From Brachynemurus nebulosus (taxonomy: Eukaryota > Arthropoda > Insecta > Neuroptera > Myrmeleontidae): a DNA stretch of 64,000 nucleotides. The stretch spans positions 206,001-270,000 of the forward strand of contig JAPWDM010000060.1 in NCBI GenBank assembly GCA_035578155.1, read 5' to 3'. Position numbers and translations under genes: made by a program. Positions within the stretch are counted from its first letter, which is position 1. Each line of letters opens with the position of its first letter. The notes under the pieces are model-generated. The model saw only the letters and a list, made by a program, of their open reading frames with translations, was not told the origin of the DNA and did not search any database. Below are positions 23,243 to 34,900 of the stretch, piece by piece.

Positions 23243-23326
<84 letters not shown>
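23243..23326. repeat. (TA)n microsatellite
   Basis: Flanked on the left by the inverse of the repeat that follows (TA)n at 16913, and on the right by the same repeat that follows (TA)n at 4899. One TA block is thus bordered by two known families. Confidence 0.95.
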
Positions 23327-23332
<6 letters not shown>

Positions 23333-23333
<1 letters not shown>

Positions 23334-23455
23334 GGTAGCCAACATCAATGGGTGTAATTAGCATAAATCTTAAGTTCATAGTGATGATAACACAGATTAA
23401 AATTCGTTTTTTTTTTGTGTGTCCAAAAATTGGGAGATTTCAGATACGAGGTTGG
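23333..23455 (+). repeat. Dispersed (TA)n-adjacent repeat, copy 2
   Basis: GGTAGCCAACATCAATGGGT through GGGAGATTTCAGATACGAGG; matches 4899-5060 except for the extra tandem unit there. Confidence 0.75.
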
Positions 23456-23635
23456 GGCAGAGAAGTCGCGATTTGTTGTGTCTGCCACGATACGTGTCTG
23501 TAGATATGAATGGACCTTAAGTCCTGTTTGAACACCACAGAATGAGTAGGATAAGTAGTCTATTCATATCATAAAAATCTCGATTATTGCACATAAATAT
23601 TTATAAAAGTTATTAATGAGTTAATTATTATTCAA

Positions 23636-25345
23636 AAAGCACCCTTTTGATTTTAATGAGCTTTGGTGTGGTCTAAGCAGATAAAAGGATGTGGCTATTT
23701 ATACATACAGTATGTATACGCAATTGGCTATTTATACATACAGTATGTATACGCAATTGGCTATTTATACATACAGTATGTATATGAAATTGGCTATTTA
23801 TACATACAGTATGTATATGAAATATTTTGTTTAAACATGCAGTATGTATACGCAGTTGACTACTTATTCACAATTACCGTAATTTCTGATGTATACTGCG
23901 CACATTGAGCACCAAAAATGTCGTCCAAATTTCGTGGTGCGCATATTTAAAATGGACTTTTCCACTGGTGACAGTAAAATAACTTATAATAACAAATTTA
24001 TCGATTCTAATAAGAACGAATTTCTCGCGTACCACCGATTGAATTTTGTATAATTTTTTTAGCTTAAGAACGGATTTTTGGGGGCGCGAACCGGAAGTTG
24101 CATATCTGAGGACTAAAAAAAGGTTTTCTTTATTATAGTAATAAAAAATTGAGGCAGATTATTATAGAATTTGATAAGTGGAACAAAAAATGAAGAACAA
24201 ATTTTTTCGATATCCTGTTTAGTTTTCGAGATAATATGTGTTGTATTTCTAAAACTTACTATGAGATAATGGATTGTATATTACACACATAGACATATTA
24301 TACGTAGTATCAATTTTTACGAATATAAACTCAGTTTTAAATATAATTTTTGAATGGTATATTTTGGTTTTTATTCATAGAAATTAGTGAAAAATGAACG
24401 GGACATCACCAATGAAACCTCTTTCTTGGGCAAAGGGTAATTATTTACAAATATGTCTCGGCGTGTAATGACTTCAAAATTATTTAATTACCCTTTGCCT
24501 GAAAATGAGGTTTCAATGATGTTTTCTGGTCCATTTTCCACTTACTTCTATCAATACAAGCCGTAATATACCTACAATAATTGTCTATCCAATATAGTAA
24601 GTTTGACAAATTTGACACGTAATATCACGAAAACTAAGCAAAATACTGAAAAACTTTATTCTTTCTTTTTTGTGCTACTCACCGAGTTCCATAAGAATCG
24701 ATCTTTATTTTTTGTTACTATGGTAACGGAAAATATCTTTTAGTAACCCTTAGGCTTGAAATTCGAAGGGTAGAAAAATACCTTTCCGGTCCGCGTCGCC
24801 AAAAATCCGCTTAGGGGATAACTTCTTAAGCCAAAAAGATTATGTAAAAAAATAAGTCAGCTCAATCGGAGGTATTCGGTTATTATAATTGTGTAGTTAT
24901 TATAAAAATATTAATTGTAATAATAGCGCATTTAATCAGTATGTATAAGTAGCCAATTACGTAATCAGTTTAGTTTAGGTACATAACTACATACTGCAGG
25001 TGTAAATAGCCAATACAGTATACAGCTAAGTATTGGTTTGTACAAAGTCAACTTTTTAAATATTTTTTCTAGTTGTTTTGTTAGTTTTGGACATTGAGGA
25101 AGCCGAAACCTCTGTCAGAAATTTTTTTTTAAAAGTTGACTTGGTACAAACCAATACTCAGCTGACTATATGTATTAAACAGCCAATTTCATATACATAC
25201 TATATATGTATAAATAGCCAATTTCGTATACATACTGTATGTATAAATAGCCAATTGCGTATACATACTGTATGTATAAATAGCCAATTAATTATACATA
25301 CTGTATGTATAAATAGCCACATCCCAGATAAAATGCACAGCTCCT
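23636..25345. mobile_element. 1.7-kb imperfect palindrome with mirrored 33-bp repeats
   Basis: The two halves mirror each other around a centre near 24450 (GAAACCTCTTTCTTGGGCAA against TTGCCTGAAAATGAGGTTTC). Farther out, GCTTAAGAACGGATTTTTGG at about 24062 is matched by CCAAAAATCCGCTTA...TTCTTAAG at 24799-24830. The tips are tandem arrays of a 33-bp unit (GGCTATTTATACATACAGTA TGTATACGCAATT): about five copies at 23692-23860, and the inverse array at about 25190-25320. The arms are more diverged than in the other palindromes. No transposase. Confidence 0.75.
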
Positions 25346-25392
25346 ATAGTTAGAAAATATTGTCTTTGTAGTTAGTATCTCTACCATATACT

Positions 25393-25690
25393 CGATAAAT
25401 TAATTATTATTCAAAAAGCGCATCTTCAATTGTAATGAGCTTTGGGTACAGTATAAGTAGCTAGGTTAAGCAATATACTGTATTTTTTTGAACAGTGTAA
25501 GTAGACTAGAACTTTACCAAAAAATCAAAAATTTATTTTTATACAGTTATTTTTAAGCAATCCCCTCTACAGTTAATACAGTTACCCAATAAATTAATTA
25601 TTACTCAAAAAGCGCCTCTTCGATTATGATGAACTTTGGTGTGTTGTAAGCAGATAAGATAAACAGTACTCTGTATTTTTTGAAAGGTGT
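25393..25690. repeat. Tandem repeat of about 195 bp, partial
   Basis: TTAATTATTATTCAAAAAGC followed by a GATTATGATGAACTTTGG-type phrase occurs at about 25395 and 25590. A third copy lies at the outer edge of the left arm of the palindrome (about 23620-23685). Confidence 0.7.
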
Positions 25691-25968
25691 AAGAACCATA
25701 CTAAAAAATAAAATGTATTTTTTATGTAATTATTTTGAAGTTTTAAAATTTACCTAAATTTTGGTGTCGGTTCTGTTTTCCGAGATGTTATGGTTTTTGA
25801 GAAAAGTGAGTTTGAAAAATTATAGCACTCACTTATATTTTGGTTAATATATCAAGGACAAATCAAGTTTAAAGGTCAGTGACCCTATATTTGGTAATCA
25901 CTTGGGGTACCAATGTTACTACATAATTATATTATTACAGACATCGGCTATGGGGGCCATTACCTATG

Positions 25969-25974
25969 TTTATT
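25969..25974 (-). promoter_or_regulatory. Polyadenylation signal AATAAA
   Basis: AATAAA on the minus strand about 60 bp past the stop codon of the 26035-29619 gene. Confidence 0.5.
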
Positions 25975-26034
25975 TTGCTGTAACCCTTTACGGCCATAAC
26001 TTACTTGTTAAGAGTAAACTCTTAAAATATGTAT

Positions 26035-29000
26035 CTACCGTTCTAAGTTGTTTGCAGCACATTTGTTTATTTTGGGATTTCCTAAATTATTATTCAGATA
26101 TTCCGATTCATTTGGATGACAACAAAAACAAACTTTTCTCTGTTTCTTCTCTCGATTTTCAGACAAGTTCACACCTCTTTCAAATACAACACGATTTTTA
26201 ACGACGGAATTTGACCAAAGCTGCTCATTGTACTTATCACATTTACAATCACCAGCCGCTATTCCTGACGAGTAAGTTTGTTCAATTTTATTAACTTTGT
26301 TAGTTGAATAAGTGTAACTTTTTGATGATAACTGCGCCATTTTTGAATGACTCAATTGTGAATAGTGATCATTTTCATCAGAATTTTTAGGTTTAATACG
26401 TCTCCATTCGTTGTCGGGACCGATTACCCATTCAAAACTGCGTTTCTTATTCATTTCTTTATTATCTGCTCCTAATTTGTTAATTATTGACAATACAGTA
26501 GTGCCCTGAGGTTTCACCCTTTTTACTTGACTTTCAAAACATCTTTTCGTTTCTGTAATTTTCTTCTCATGAGTTCGTGATAAATTATTTTCGTTGAAGT
26601 TACTTTTGTGTTTCATACACACACATTTTTGTTCGATATACTTCTTTTCACATTGAACATTCGAATCTCGTTTAGCTAATGTATTTTCTAACTCAAACAT
26701 TAGCATTGGAAATGTAGTTGTTTCCTGATATGGTAATGAATGGAAATGCGTACTTGTTCCTTTTTCAACTACATTTCTTATTTCATCATTGCAGGTGCAC
26801 TGGCAGCATTTAAAAAGGAATTTATTTGTTTCTTGAATTAAGTCACACTGTACAGATTCTTCTACTTGTGGTAGGTAAGTTTTTGAACGAACTGGTCCAG
26901 AGTCGACAGCATAATTGCATTCACAGGAACATTTTTTCTTAATTGGACAATTATTAACAAGTTTTTCAAAAAGTTCAGATGTATCAACAGTAATATCAAC
27001 TTTGTCTGTTTTTCTCTCCACTTTGTTACTTTTTTCTGTAATTGGAGTTGGGGATCTTACACTTTTTCTAATAAAATTATTTTCCGTTTCTTTTTTATAT
27101 TCTCGGCCAATAAATTGATCAGGAAATTCACATGTACCAACACTTGTATCAGCTTTCTGTGGTTTACGGTCTATTTTGCTATTTTTCCTCTTTTCAGTTG
27201 AAATTGGAGATTTTATATTTTGTCGAACAAAATTATTTTCTCTTTCTTTTTCATATTGTCGGCTAATAGACTGGTCAAAAAATTCATATGTGTCAACGGC
27301 AGTATCAATTTTTTCTCTATATTTGCTTACTTTTTTATGATCGTTTCTAACTAAATGAGTATAGCTATTTTTTCTTCTTGTACCCACGGGTGAAGGTTCC
27401 ATATTTTGCTGAATAATATCATTCTCCGTTTCATTATTATATTCTTGACCAACAAATTCCTCATGAGGTTCATAAGTGCCACCGGTAGTATTAGTTTTCC
27501 TTACATTATTGTCTACTCTTATTTGGTCATTTCTATGTAAATGCATCCTACTATTGTTTTTTCTTGAAACGTTGATCGAAAGTTTTGTATTCTGTTGAGT
27601 AAAATTACCCTCTGTTTGTTCCTCGAAATATTTTCGAAGTTCCTTTGCTCGCTTTCTTGACGAAGGTAGACATTCGGGTGATTCTTTACTGATTGAAAAG
27701 TCTTGTAAATGTTCCCGTTGCTGAAGATATACAACCGATGGTTTTTGTCGAATATAGTGTGAAATTTCTGTAACATTTTTACTGAATTTATAATTATTTT
27801 CGTGTAATTTGACGTTTGAGGAAGCCGCTGGTATATTTCTATTAAATTTATAATTGCTTCCATTTAATTTGGCATTTGACGTGTGAGTTGAAACAATCGG
27901 TATCGTTTCTTCAGGAAATCTATGTTCGATAATCACATCACTTGAATCGTCTAATATAATTAATTGTGTTTTTGGGTTTTGCAGAGTCTCTGATGCATTA
28001 TTACTGAGTTTATAATTGTTTTCACTTAGTCTGACATTTGATGTATGAGTTGAAACAAACGGTCTCATTTTTTCAGGAAATCTGTGTTCAATAATTGCAT
28101 CTCTTGAATCGTTTAATACAATTGACTGTGTTTTTGGGTTGTGCAAGGACTCTGATACATTCCTATTGAATTTATAATTGTTCCCATTTAGTTTGGAATT
28201 TGATGTATGAGTTGAAACAATTGGTCTCATTTCGTGAAAAATTTTACGTTCAAAATTCGTATCTGATGAATTATCTGATATAACTGATTGTATTTTAGGA
28301 CTGCGTAAAGTTTCTGTTATATTTCTATTAAGTTTATAATTATTTTTATTTAGTTTGGTGTTTGATGTATGAGTTAAAACATTCAAGCTTCTTTCTAAAG
28401 CATTAAATAATTCGTTCTTAATAAAACTATGCAATTGCTTTTTAGATTCAGTTTTTTTTTCATTAAAATTCGGTGTTTTTATTGTTTTAAATATATTATT
28501 AGGAAAGGTCTGAAATACTTCTGTATTATTCGATTTATCATTTTGTTCCTTATTCAAAGCTTGAAATAACCTAGGAATATCCGACTTTTTTATTGGTTTC
28601 TTTTGAATTCCACGATAATTATTAAAACCGTGATTATTGATAGTGTGTTCTAATTCAGAAATATTTGATTTTTGTTTCGTAACGAATTCATCTATTTGAA
28701 GTTTATTGGGTTCTTCATCTTCAATAATACGACTTAATTCCGAAATGTTGGATTTCAATTTTTCAATGGTTTCTAGTATTAATGACTGACTAACAAAATC
28801 ATCATTTTCATTTACAAAAATTTCATTTAAACTATTTAACCTACTGTTTTGAACATTTTGAGTTAATTCGGAAACATTTGATTTTAATTTTGTTATAATT
28901 TTACTTAATTTAATGTTGTTGCGATTATTTTTGCTAATATCCTTAGTTGATTCAGAAGTATCAAGCTTTTGTTTCATAACAATTTCATCCACTTGAGGTT

Positions 29001-29619
29001 TACCAATATTTTCCTTTTCAACAGCTTGTGATAACTGAGAAATATCTGATTTTATTGTTGTAATTATTGAGTTTAACTTAGTATTTTTACGATTGTCTTT
29101 CTTTTCAGTTTGAATTGAATTTGCTATTTTACGATTCAATGACGGCAAATTCTGGATAGGTTCAGGTTTATTAGGAATTTGAGATAAATTAAAAGTATTC
29201 AATGTTTGTTTTTTATTAGAATGTAACAATTCAAAATTATTATTATTATTCGTATTTTTAGTTTCAAGATTATCAAAATTATTCGATTTGGGAAAAGGTA
29301 TAGCTCGTATTTTAATATTATTTTCATTTACTGGAATAATATCAGGTTTTTGCTCAACGCTATCTTGTCTTCTACTAGGATCAAAATCAAAAATAGTTAT
29401 AGTTGTATCCGATGCTAACAAATCATTGACATCGACAGGCTTTCTATGATTTCCCAGTCTTTGTAGTTTACTTCTTTTATTGATACTATCTTCATTTGAT
29501 AATCTTGATGAATTTTTTCGAAATGCAATGGACTGTTTGGTAATTTTCTCTATTAATGATATTGTTGAATCATTCTCTTTGATTCGTGAAATATTTCTAT
29601 TAATTGATTCGGATAACAT
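26035..29619 (-). CDS. Unrecognised 1194-residue, single-exon, internally repetitive protein
   Basis: An uninterrupted 1194-codon frame. ATG at 29619 is the first after an in-frame TGA just upstream, so this start is well supported. The protein is very rich in Asn, Lys and Ser and has no signal peptide or membrane segment. Three repeat systems are visible: residues about 180-340 with a recurring IxxLKSNISELS motif; about 413-610 with four or more units of about 54 residues (THTSNxKLNxNNYKxNRN ... EHRFPE); and about 665-885 with about four units of some 60 residues (EFxxQxIxREYxxETENNFIxxN). The C-terminal 300 residues carry Cys clusters (KKCSCECNY, KCCQCTCND, QKCVCMKH, GDCKCDKY, VCFCCHP) that could bind metal. 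I recognise no family. Such composition suggests a fast-evolving, possibly germline or chromatin-associated protein, but that is a guess. A long intact frame in this decayed setting argues that it is functional. Confidence 0.8.
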   Translation of the reverse strand: MLSESINRNISRIKENDSTISLIEKITKQSIAFRKNSSRLSNEDSINKRSKLQRLGNHRKPVDVNDLLASDTTITIFDFDPSRRQDSVEQKPDIIPVNENNIKIRAIPFPKSNNFDNLETKNTNNNNNFELLHSNKKQTLNTFNLSQIPNKPEPIQNLPSLNRKIANSIQTEKKDNRKNTKLNSIITTIKSDISQLSQAVEKENIGKPQVDEIVMKQKLDTSESTKDISKNNRNNIKLSKIITKLKSNVSELTQNVQNSRLNSLNEIFVNENDDFVSQSLILETIEKLKSNISELSRIIEDEEPNKLQIDEFVTKQKSNISELEHTINNHGFNNYRGIQKKPIKKSDIPRLFQALNKEQNDKSNNTEVFQTFPNNIFKTIKTPNFNEKKTESKKQLHSFIKNELFNALERSLNVLTHTSNTKLNKNNYKLNRNITETLRSPKIQSVISDNSSDTNFERKIFHEMRPIVSTHTSNSKLNGNNYKFNRNVSESLHNPKTQSIVLNDSRDAIIEHRFPEKMRPFVSTHTSNVRLSENNYKLSNNASETLQNPKTQLIILDDSSDVIIEHRFPEETIPIVSTHTSNAKLNGSNYKFNRNIPAASSNVKLHENNYKFSKNVTEISHYIRQKPSVVYLQQREHLQDFSISKESPECLPSSRKRAKELRKYFEEQTEGNFTQQNTKLSINVSRKNNSRMHLHRNDQIRVDNNVRKTNTTGGTYEPHEEFVGQEYNNETENDIIQQNMEPSPVGTRRKNSYTHLVRNDHKKVSKYREKIDTAVDTYEFFDQSISRQYEKERENNFVRQNIKSPISTEKRKNSKIDRKPQKADTSVGTCEFPDQFIGREYKKETENNFIRKSVRSPTPITEKSNKVERKTDKVDITVDTSELFEKLVNNCPIKKKCSCECNYAVDSGPVRSKTYLPQVEESVQCDLIQETNKFLFKCCQCTCNDEIRNVVEKGTSTHFHSLPYQETTTFPMLMFELENTLAKRDSNVQCEKKYIEQKCVCMKHKSNFNENNLSRTHEKKITETKRCFESQVKRVKPQGTTVLSIINKLGADNKEMNKKRSFEWVIGPDNEWRRIKPKNSDENDHYSQLSHSKMAQLSSKSYTYSTNKVNKIEQTYSSGIAAGDCKCDKYNEQLWSNSVVKNRVVFERGVNLSENREKKQRKVCFCCHPNESEYLNNNLGNPKINKCAANNLER

Positions 29620-29849
29620 TTGTCAAAAATAATTTAACTAAAAATTAATTTATTATCATTGACCATACAAAGGTAATAATTTAAAATTTTTATATAACTT
29701 TGATTACGTTTACTAAAAATTCAATTTCGAATGTCAAACAATACAGAATTGACACTTTAAATTTCATAATAATAAACAGATGCGAAAATATTTCAACTTG
29801 ACACTTGATACCGCATGTTAATTATTGTTTGATTCTGACACCAAGAGCA

Positions 29850-29933
29850 ATGTTAATGTCGCCAAGCTCGGAGAGTACAATTTCCGAAGCGCCAGATTTT
29901 AATGATGAATATATGAATATTTTGAAATTCTAA
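29850..29933 (+). CDS. Possible short ORF or first exon divergent from the 1194-aa gene (weak)
   Basis: ATG TTA ATG TCG opens a 27-codon frame (SPSSESTISEAPDFNDEYMN) ending in TAA at 29931-29933. It starts 230 bp from the start codon of the large minus-strand gene, pointing away from it. The acidic, Ser-rich peptide looks coding-like in an otherwise AT-rich gap, but it is too short to judge. No splice donor is evident before the stop. Confidence 0.2.
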   Translation: MLMSPSSESTISEAPDFNDEYMNILKF

Positions 29934-31552
29934 ACAAAAAATAGAGAGTAAATCGTACATTCTTCAGTTATTCACCTTTACAATAGCAGCAATTTTACCT
30001 TAGTTATAAACCAGGCAACTACAACAACTTGGCAGACATCAAAGTCATTAAGTAACAGGATAATTTTATTTGTGCGGGGATAGTATTTTAGTCGTAGATT
30101 AATATAATAATGACTGTTCGAAAACTTCCAAACATACCTTATTACAATAAGAGAACGCTCTGGTTTTAGTGGTAGAAGCAAAAGCAAAAGTAAAACTGCC
30201 ACGTTATCGAGTTACGGGCTGAAACTTACACCAAATTAAAACTTTAACGAGACATATTTCAAATGTTTTGGCTAACCGATATTGTCATCATAATTTGAGA
30301 GATTCGTCAGTACGACCAAATTTATCATCACAAATGAATAATTCACGTAGACCGTTTAACAAAAATCTGTGGTCTTCTAAACATAGTACAATTTCAAAAA
30401 GATTTTCGGTGTTTTCTTCTATATATTGTTTATTCTCTTTGTAATACACGTCATCAATTTTCTTTCTCTGTTTCTTACAACTTTTCTTATCTTCTCTAAT
30501 CTTTTTGATTTATGGCAATAATAGCTTTTTTGTAATTGGTAAATTTGGTCTATATTGTTAAATATATCTATTCGTTTTCGTATGACGTCATAAATATTTT
30601 AAAATGTAGTTATTCACGACACACGATTTTTAACTGCTTTTAAATTAATTGAAAAGAAATGCATATAATTTTTGTTGCGATAACTAAAAAAAAAAAGCTG
30701 AATGAACAACACGCCCATTTGTATAAAAAACCATAAACAAGCTTAATTTATAAAAAAAAGGATGTATGTATACGATTTCTGTTACCAGTTATCGTATTTA
30801 CTCTTTCACTAATATAAAATTCAATTGTTCTGTTTGACAGCATTATATTGTTCCTTATTATCATTTTTGAATGATTTATTACATTTATTTTGTATTAAAA
30901 AAATATATAAGAAGGGTATAAGAAGAAACTACAAATTTTAAATAAGAGTAAAAACAAAGTTTGAAATGTTCTATACAGAACTGTATTAATAAGTATTTGT
31001 CGGAAACCTGTTACAAACCTTTATTAGGTATACGTTTCTCTTACTAAAATCCACTCTATTTTTGTTTAATGTGTGAACACGTTTTCAACCATTACGGTCA
31101 TTAACGAGTGTTCGTTATGTAAATTTAGTATGTAATTATCGCAATTATAAAATTGTGTTTAAAATAAAAATTAGTTCAAGAACTTGTCCTAAAATTTGTT
31201 TAATTGAATCTACCACCAGAGTGGAACAATTAATAGAAAATAACGAGAGTTTGAGATAAAGATTAGTAAGAGTACATTTTCAGTCATCAAATTTAAGATT
31301 TGCAGTCATCAAATATACTAAATTAATAAAAGAAAAAGTAAACATAGAACTTCGGACTCCGTTTTTCCCTACACCCTATTTTAATAATTGTTAGATTGAA
31401 CAATCTATTAAACACCTGGCCTCACACATACCTGGCCTCACATATAAGGTACAAAGATACTCATATGAAAAATTTTAGAACACTATTTACTTTTAAGTTT
31501 TGTATTAAAACCAATAATAAAAATTCAAAAAAAAAATAATAAAAGCTAGTAA
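29934..31552. other. Stretch without a gene
   Basis: AT-rich. A minus-strand Leu-rich frame at 29978-30202 looks like a repeat artefact. Nothing else is supported. Confidence 0.5.
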
Positions 31553-31996
31553 GGCTCGATCTGCATTAATGTTCCGCTCTCGGTACGATATCGCTACGCT
31601 CCCAATTCGATAAAATATTTTACACAATTAGCAATGAGTGTATTCACATCAGCGCCTCGATATCGGTCTGATATCAGTCACGGTTCGGTCCCGCTCCAAT
31701 ACCAATACCACTCAGGCAATATTTTATCGGAGCGATATCAGACTTGTTATGACTTGTACCTATAGCGTAAACACTTTTTTATTCCACTTTGCTCCGCTTG
31801 CATTCAGTTATGAAAAAATATTTGTATCGAACTGAGACCGAACAGGGGGCGTACCGACAGTAGCATTATAATGTGAATGGAGAATGAATAGGTACCAGCA
31901 TGATCTCAGCACTGTAATGTGAACACAACAAGATTATATCGGAGCGAGAGTGGAGCGGGAGCGTATCGATATCGGCACTATAATGTAAATCAGGCC
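31553..31996 (-). mobile_element. Harbinger-like MITE, copy 2 (TAA duplication)
   Basis: A 444-bp element with ends GGCTCGATCTGCATTAA and, inverted, GGCCTGATTTACATTA; flanked by TAA on both sides (31550-31552, 31997-31999). Internal order (GATATCAGACTTGTTATGAC ... TAATGTGAACACAACAAGAT) is the reverse of the copy at 19232-19690. Its ends are more diverged than in that copy, so it is older or less constrained. Confidence 0.8.
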
Positions 31997-31999
31997 TAA

Positions 32000-34900
32000 A
32001 GATATTAAATTCATATAAAGTAACAATTTCGAAATTAATCACAGCTTGATCCCAGGAAATAAATCTCAGGTAACGTTAAATAAGAGAATGTTTATAAAAA
32101 TTAAAAACATAATAGGCTGGCAAGAGCTGTGACACATAGCTTCCTCGTACCTATAACATGTTTCTATAAATCAGTGCGAAATGTATAAAAATCATATGAG
32201 TAGTAAATAAAATATCTATGTTTATTGGATTTTCTGTTTTTACGTCGCAGTCGCTACGATAACAGACACCCCCTCTAAAAGTTGGTCTAACACTTGCCCC
32301 TTTTCAACGCCTGGACTTCTGTCAAAAATCGATCCAATATTTCTTGGATTATGCACATTGGAAGATTTTATGGATACACAACGGACAAACCAAAGGGAGA
32401 CGAATAAAAATTGTTCGAGAAACTACAAAATGCAAAGCGCGAGTGGAAATTTTTATTTTAGAAAATAAAAATCACTTATTGCGCTGAATTTACATATTAA
32501 AAAAAGCTTTCTCTACTTTGGTAGATTCAGAAGCAAAATAATTGCCTACGGACTCTACCTGTATAAATCCAGTCTTGGCATTCAGTGAGTTCAACTTCTT
32601 AGGCTGTAATTAAAGAGTTTAAAAACGACCATATGTTGACTTGTATAATTTTAGTAATTTTTTCTAAACTTTTAGCGGATTTTACGGTCGAAGCAGCGAT
32701 TTCCATCCTTTTTCGGCTATCTATTGTAATATTCTCTACACAACTTAAACAAGCCTAAAACATCCGTATTTTATCAAACGTATAAAGAGGTAAAGTTTAT
32801 GACTTTGTCGGAGTGTAGGACGTAAAAATCTTTGTAATACATCTCAATTTTTGATATATGTATGTCTATAAAGTGTATAATTAATATAATATATAAAGGA
32901 TATAAAAGGGTGATTAGAAGCTAAGGACTAAATAAAAATAAGCTCCTTAAATTACGCTACAAACTTAAAATATAGTTAACAAAGGATGTAATCAAAATGT
33001 CAATTAACAAATTTTATGGCTTAACTAATGCTATATTTATGTAAATATAAGAAGTAGAAATAAAGTAAGAAGTATATACAAATGTCTACAATAAATACGC
33101 AATTAATATAGACAAATTATTTATATAATATGCGTAAAACATTGTTTGTTTTACTTTAGTTCTAATAAAAAATTTAAAGATTATTAAAGAATTACAAATT
33201 GACTAGTATCGTAAACTTTTTTTTATGTCATTATCTGATTAAAAATAAAAATATAAATATTACATATGTACTTCATGTACTTTAAGTATTCGAAGAGAGG
33301 GACAATATTATAGTATTCCGTACCAAAATTGGCAAAACGAAACATTTACGCAATCACTTCAATGTTTGTCCGGCTGTCAGAAACAATTTTCTCTGAAGTC
33401 ACTCGACGCGAAAATTTGAAACTTAGCACAAAGATAGGGTGTGCTTGAAGATTACAGATATGAAGTTGAATTTCGATTCTGGGGATTAATTTTAGGGGAT
33501 AACCTGGAAAGTGAAAACAAAATTTTTTCCCAAGCGCATTGAGTAGAGTACCAAACGAAAAACTTAAAGGACGAATTCGGTAATATATGTAACTAAATAC
33601 TTTTGTCCTTTTTGGGGGGAGGCGAGGTAAATCATAAAAATTGCTGTTCCCGATCCTTATTATCAGAAGGGTTACTCAGAAAAATCTGAAAAAATTCATG
33701 AACATTAAGAATAGGATGTAGATTAAGCGAAAATTATCAGGACTAAATTTCCTTGTATAACTTAATTGGCATATAAAAAACAAGTTCGTAATATATTTTG
33801 CTTTAATAAAGATGTTGTTTATCAATAATAATTGTATTAATAATATCTATGTTAAATGGATATTTTGATAACTTTTTTATAAAGTGAGTTTTAGAAATTA
33901 AAGAAGGAATAGCAGATAAATCTGTACGGAAAAAATATATTACAATCTCTGTATCTAAATATTATGTATAATAATATTTGTAAAGTTTTGTTAGGTATCC
34001 ACAGAAATAAAACAAATTCAATCTATTCAAAGAAATTCAAAATAATATTTAAATAATTTTCTGACTTGTAATATTATCTAATACAATTTTTATAATTAAT
34101 AGTAACTACTGCTAAAAATTATTATTGAAAGAAAAAATTATTATTGAAAAAACCGAGTTTCTTAGTACGTTTACTCCATTCAGTAAATATCACTGTACGT
34201 TTGTGATAAAGGTAAATAGACCAAAATAACGATACCATCATGTTGAAACAGAAAAATATGTTTATTTTAGAAACAAAATGTATTATTCATTAGGAAAAAT
34301 ATTTCAGCCACTTTCATATACTATTATATCAAATTTATAAAAACAACTGATTGTACGGAACACTATTTGCGCAAGTACAACTTACCCTTGACGACTTGTT
34401 TAGGCCTTCGAAGGGCGTGTCATTAATAACAAACAGGGAGGAAACACTGGGCGTTTATTTTAATAAAAACTTTTCTTAGCTACTTCATTAAAAATATTAG
34501 ATATCTCCTTCCAACTAATTAGGAAGTAATTACTTAAACGTATGTCGTAGATAACAAAAACATGCAGGGATTATGATGTCATATAAAAAACAATATAAAT
34601 ATTTAGCTGCAAGGATCTTATGTTTTTTTACTTAAGGGTCATTATTGCCAAAATGTTCAGAAAGTAGAGGAAGAGGAAAAATTGTCAAGGAAAGTTATGA
34701 CGTAAATTCCATCCAGAATAAACAAATAATATGAACATTTTAAATAAAACATTTTAAACCTTTAAGATGCCCTTTTTAGGAAGATGACATTTTCCTAATC
34801 TGTATGTTTTCTATTTTCTATAAATGTACACAAAATCATTAAAGTCCATTAAGATTTAATTTTGACATGTCGGCATGAATCAGATCATGTGTTATATTAT

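Noticed and set aside
29978..30202. Minus-strand frame with a Leu-rich signal-peptide-like start
   Set aside because: The Leu run comes from a simple repetitive tract (AAGCAAAAGCAAAAG); the rest is AT-rich, with no domain or supporting signal.
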